Part shown: positions 60,898 through 64,000 of the stretch, piece by piece
Layout: every line of letters begins with the position of its first letter
Numbering within the stretch: position 1 is the first letter of the stretch
Assembly: GCF_000304315.1 (NCBI RefSeq)
Contig: NC_018485.1
Coordinates: 1,148,501-1,212,500, forward strand
DNA length: 64,000 bases
Direction of reading: 5' to 3'
From: Methylocystis sp. SC2
GTDB taxonomy: Bacteria; Pseudomonadota; Alphaproteobacteria; Rhizobiales; Beijerinckiaceae
Notes under the pieces: model-generated
Told to the model about the DNA's origin: nothing
Seen by the model: the letters and a program-made list of their open reading frames with translations, nothing else
The model's database searches: none
Program-made: the position numbers and the translations under genes

Positions 60898-62463
60898 CTA
60901 TTCCGCGGGGACCAATCCGTTGACCGGCTCCAGGCCCCGCATTTCCTTGAGCTCCACGCGAATATTGTAATCGCTCGCAGCTTTTATGAAATCCTGAATC
61001 GTCTCCATGATGTCCTGATCGATAAAGCCGGCGCGCGTGCCGTCGATCACCAGATAGCTGTCTTGCTCGACATTCTCGAGTAAGTTGCGCAGCTGCGCCT
61101 TGTTGAGGAAGGACACGTCCTTCTGCAGGCGCAGCAGGTAGTTGCGGCCGTCGCGCGTGAGCGTGAAGGCGGAGTGGTAATTCGCGCGCAACACGAAGAA
61201 GAGGCCCACGGCCATGCCGATCGCCATGCCCTTGAGGAGATCCGTCGAAAGAATGGCGCCGACGGTCACGGCGAAGGGCGCGAACTGGTTGAAGCCCTTG
61301 TCATATTGCTGAACGAAGAGCTTCGGCTTCGCGAGCTTGTAACCCGTCAGCAGCAGCACCGCGGCAAGGCATGCGAGCGGAATCATGTTGAGCAGACTCG
61401 CCAGGAACATCGCGCTGAGCAACAGCAGCACGCCATGGACAAAGGACGCCACCTTGGTGTGCGCGCCAGCGTCGATGCTGGCGGAGCTGCGCACGATCAC
61501 CGCAGTGATCGGCAATCCGCCCAACATGCCGCTCAGGAAATTGCCCACGCCCTGGGCTTTGAGCTCCTGATTGGTCGGCGCGATGCGCTTGAGCGGGTCG
61601 AGCTTATCGACCGCTTCGAGACTCAGCAGAGTCTCAAGGCTGCCGACCAGCGCCAAAGTGGCGGCCGTCACATAGATCTGGACATCGATCAGACGCGTAA
61701 AGTCCGGAAAGTTGAACTCCCGCGCGAAGTCTATCGGTCCAAAGATCGCCGGGAGATTGACGAGATGCTGCGGCGCGATCGCCAAAGAGGGAAACAGCGT
61801 CTGAGCCGCGATGTTATAGGCGACGCCAAACAGCACCGCGACGAGCGGACCGGGCGCGAGCGAAAGGTAGCGATGCTTCTTGATGTAGGGCGTTTCCCAA
61901 AGAAGCATGATCGCGAGGGAGACGATGCTCACGATCACCGCTCCCGTCGAAAAGGAGCGAAAGGCGTCAAAGATGAACGAGAGACGCGTGTGGCTATCGT
62001 CCTCGAGGAACGAGAGGTCAGCTTCCGCGTCGGCGTCGTAGCCGACCGCGTGCGGCAACTGTTTCATGATCAGGATCAACCCGATCGCCGCGAGCATGCC
62101 CTTGATGACGGCCGACGGAAAAAACGCGCCGATGACGCCCGCCCGCAGAAAGCCCATTCCCAATTGCAGGAGTCCCGACAGCGCCACCGCAAGCAGCATG
62201 GCGTCGAAGCCGAGTTTTTCGACCGCGGTCGCGACAATCACGGTCAAGCCTGCGGCAGGACCCGAAACGCTCAACTGCGAACCGCTCAGAACAGAGACGA
62301 CGAGCCCGCCGATAATCCCCGAGATAACGCCCGAAAAGGGCGGCGCGCCAGACGCGACCGCGATGCCAAGGCACAGCGGCACTGCGACGAGAAACACCAC
62401 GACGCCCGCCGGAATGTCGTGATCGAGGTAGCGGAAATAGTAGTCGAGATGCCGCCTAAACAC
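60898..62463 (-). CDS. SulP-family anion transporter with STAS domain
   Basis: 521 residues. About 10-12 helices begin PAGVVVFLVAVPLCLGIAVA, with the SulP signature GAPPFSGVISGIIGGLVVSV followed by SGPAAGLTV, and GGLPITAVIVRSSASIDAGA near the middle. A STAS-like cytoplasmic end follows (FLNKAQLRNLLENVEQDSYL, VIDGTRAGFIDQDIMETI). SulP proteins carry sulfate or bicarbonate. The upstream carbonic anhydrase gene on the same strand suggests bicarbonate. Confidence 0.9.
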   Translation of the reverse strand: MFRRHLDYYFRYLDHDIPAGVVVFLVAVPLCLGIAVASGAPPFSGVISGIIGGLVVSVLSGSQLSVSGPAAGLTVIVATAVEKLGFDAMLLAVALSGLLQLGMGFLRAGVIGAFFPSAVIKGMLAAIGLILIMKQLPHAVGYDADAEADLSFLEDDSHTRLSFIFDAFRSFSTGAVIVSIVSLAIMLLWETPYIKKHRYLSLAPGPLVAVLFGVAYNIAAQTLFPSLAIAPQHLVNLPAIFGPIDFAREFNFPDFTRLIDVQIYVTAATLALVGSLETLLSLEAVDKLDPLKRIAPTNQELKAQGVGNFLSGMLGGLPITAVIVRSSASIDAGAHTKVASFVHGVLLLLSAMFLASLLNMIPLACLAAVLLLTGYKLAKPKLFVQQYDKGFNQFAPFAVTVGAILSTDLLKGMAIGMAVGLFFVLRANYHSAFTLTRDGRNYLLRLQKDVSFLNKAQLRNLLENVEQDSYLVIDGTRAGFIDQDIMETIQDFIKAASDYNIRVELKEMRGLEPVNGLVPAE

Positions 62464-62505
62464 GCCTGAATTCTCCTTATTGGCGGCGGTGCGCCGCGCG
62501 GCCGG

Positions 62506-63156
62506 TTAGAAATCCTCGCCGCCGTGTTGCTCATAGATGACGTCGACGTCGCTGCCCGGCGGCAAGGTAATGAGCTGATGCAGTATTCCGTCATCGAGCC
62601 CGAACACCCAGCCGTGCAGCATCGGCCGCTGGTCCTCTTTCCAGGCGGTCTGCACGATCGATAATTGCGACAGTCGCATAACCTGCTCGATCACATTGAG
62701 TTCGACAAGACGGTTGGCGCGTTCGGTCTGAGAGTTGAGCGCATCGATCTCGTCTCTATGCATCCGATAGGTGTCTTTGATATGCATCAGCCATTTGTTG
62801 AGCAGCTCCAGATCGGGCCGCTGTCGGTCAAGGGCGGCGCGAACGCCGCCGCAATTGTAGTGACCGCAGACGATGACGTGCTGAACTTTGAGCACTTGCA
62901 CGGCGTATTGGATGACGCTGAGACAGTTGAAGTCCGTGCAGATCACCTGATTGGCGATGTTGCGGTGCGCGAAAATGGCGCCGGGCAGCGCATTGACGAT
63001 GATGTCGGCCGGCACGCGGCTGTCGGAGCAGCCGATCCACAAGAATTCCGGCTTCTGATCGGCCGCGAGACGCTCGAAATAGCCGGGATCGCGCTCGCGG
63101 ACTTCCTCGGCCCAAGCCTTGTTCTCAAGCAACAGTTTTTCGAAGGATTTCATCAC
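62506..63156 (-). CDS. can: Beta-class carbonic anhydrase
   Basis: 216 residues of the E. coli Can type. Zinc ligands: Cys and Asp in LWIGCSDSRVPA, His and Cys in VICGHYNCGGVRAAL. HRNIANQVICTDFNCLSVIQ and LNVIEQV support it. Interconverts CO2 and bicarbonate in the cytoplasm. Located 42 bp upstream of the SulP gene, so likely a bicarbonate uptake or supply unit. Confidence 0.96.
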   Translation of the reverse strand: MMKSFEKLLLENKAWAEEVRERDPGYFERLAADQKPEFLWIGCSDSRVPADIIVNALPGAIFAHRNIANQVICTDFNCLSVIQYAVQVLKVQHVIVCGHYNCGGVRAALDRQRPDLELLNKWLMHIKDTYRMHRDEIDALNSQTERANRLVELNVIEQVMRLSQLSIVQTAWKEDQRPMLHGWVFGLDDGILHQLITLPPGSDVDVIYEQHGGEDF

Positions 63157-63390
63157 GCCCGGTTTCTCTCAGCCGTAAGCCTCAAAAGCGGTCTGGCTGC
63201 GACAGCAATGTGACAGCGACAGGAAGCCGCTCGGAACAGGAGCGCGAACTGAGGCGATCATCGTCGGCGTCGCGCCCTCGCTCAAGCAGGGCGAGTCTAC
63301 GAAGGTCTTGAGGTGACGACAAGTCCGCCCGCGCATCGTCGCGTAGGGCCACGCTCGCGAAACGCCAAGAAGGCCGCTCGCTTCGGCCGC

Positions 63391-64000
63391 CTATTTTTGT
63401 TGAACCGCGCAGAGTTCGCCCCACACCTGCGGCAGGCTGGCGATGATGTCGTCGGCGATCAGCCCAGGACCAAAGATCTCGGCGGCGCGGGCATGCATCC
63501 AGGCGGCGCAGGACGTCGCGAGGAAGCCGTCCATGCGCTGCGCGAGCAGGCCGGCGATGACGCCGGTCAAGACGTCGCCCGAGCCCGCGGTGGCGAGCCA
63601 AGGCGTCGCATAAGGAAGGATCGAGGCGCGTCCGTCGGGCGCGGCGACGACCGTGTCCGCCCCCTTGAAGAGCACGACCGCGCCGCTGGCGCGCGCCGCC
63701 TCGCGCGCCTTGTCGAGCTTCGAGCGGCAGCCGCAGTCGCTCTCGCAAGCGGCGAAGAGCCGTGCGAATTCGCCGGCGTGCGGCGTCATCACCACCGGAC
63801 CGGGCGCGGCGCGCGTTGCGCGCCACAGCCGCTCCGGATTGGCGGCGAAGCTCGACAGGGCGTCCGCGTCGAGGACTGCGGCGCGGCGATAGGCCTGCGG
63901 CGCAAGCGCCGTTTCGACCTGCGCGCAGCTTTCCTCGCTGACGCCCAGCCCCGGACCGATCGCGACGGCGTTTTTGCGCTCGTCGGAGAGAACCTTGGCG
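63391..64000 (-). CDS. nnrD: ADP-dependent NAD(P)H-hydrate dehydratase domain (Nnr C-terminal part, runs off right edge)
   Basis: The last 203 codons of a longer protein. From the edge: VAIGPGLGVSEES, RAAVLDADALSSF, VMTPHAGEFARLF, VVLFKGADTVVAAPDGRA, and LATAGSGDVLTGVIAGLLAQ, the signatures of the ribokinase-like NnrD/CARKD domain. It dehydrates damaged NAD(P)HX back to NAD(P)H using ADP. The usual alphaproteobacterial form is fused to an N-terminal epimerase NnrE, which would lie past the window. Confidence 0.93.
   Translation of the reverse strand, partial: AKVLSDERKNAVAIGPGLGVSEESCAQVETALAPQAYRRAAVLDADALSSFAANPERLWRATRAAPGPVVMTPHAGEFARLFAACESDCGCRSKLDKAREAARASGAVVLFKGADTVVAAPDGRASILPYATPWLATAGSGDVLTGVIAGLLAQRMDGFLATSCAAWMHARAAEIFGPGLIADDIIASLPQVWGELCAVQQK

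Noticed and set aside
61174-62469. 431-codon plus-strand frame opposite the SulP gene
   Set aside because: Composition dominated by Arg, His, Gln and Glu, with no motif. The SulP frame explains the region.
1-64000. CRISPR array
   Set aside because: No regularly spaced direct repeats were seen. The repeats present are single palindromic elements.

Overview
This is a GC-rich alphaproteobacterial chromosome segment. The gene content fits the Hyphomicrobiales (Rhizobiales): an EipB/DUF1849 envelope protein, phasins, a dapA-smpB neighbourhood, a PleC/DivJ-like histidine kinase, DUF5765, DUF2905 and DUF4239 proteins, and rhizobial-style palindromic intergenic repeats. A Methylocystis/Methylosinus-type methylotroph is my guess, but no methane-oxidation gene is present to prove it.

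Layout. 1-3.6 kb: smpB (5' end only) and dapA on the minus strand, divergent from a soluble lytic transglycosylase. 4.2-17.6 kb: a long plus-strand envelope operon made of an exported ~1700-residue protein built of repeated beta-sandwich-like units, a thioester-containing bacterial alpha-2-macroglobulin, and penicillin-binding protein 1C. PbpC carries two palindromic repeat elements, one at its start and one in frame near its C-terminus. 17.6-21.2 kb: an AT-rich minus-strand island of small membrane or immunity-like genes, several frameshifted, interleaved with GC-rich fragments of what looks like a calcium-binding RTX-type surface protein. I read it as a decayed toxin/immunity cassette array.

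21.3-35.2 kb: ordinary metabolism and small conserved genes: murA, a ketoacyl-ACP synthase, galU, galE, an ArsR/AHSA1 pair, tRNA-Arg(CCT), a carboxylesterase, a methyltransferase, gloB, a cupin, and the 5-oxoprolinase genes pxpA, pxpB and pxpC. 35.5-41.8 kb: a 25-codon membrane microprotein, a sensor kinase, two phasins, aroE, a gamma-glutamylcyclotransferase-panC-acylphosphatase run, and tRNA-Ser(TGA). 42-45.3 kb: a three-gene minus-strand cluster of a cNMP-binding/FeeM-like acyltransferase, a fatty-acid-hydroxylase-family membrane protein and a cytochrome P450, a candidate acyl-lipid pathway.

45.3-51.9 kb: an accessory zone with a degraded PIN toxin/antitoxin pair, an aldo/keto reductase, the stub of an MFS transporter, a LysR regulator, an orphan HTH antitoxin-like protein, copC-copD and a short-chain dehydrogenase. 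52-64 kb: stress and housekeeping genes: sodC, a phosphotransferase-HAD pair, a hemerythrin, an arginine-to-putrescine pair (pyruvoyl arginine decarboxylase and agmatinase), eipB, RidA, a glycerophosphodiesterase, a Sel1/Hcp-like secreted protein, a SulP transporter with a beta-carbonic anhydrase, and the C-terminal domain of the NAD(P)HX repair enzyme running off the right edge.

Many adjacent genes overlap by 4 bp (ATGA or GTGA), so several stretches are translationally coupled operons.
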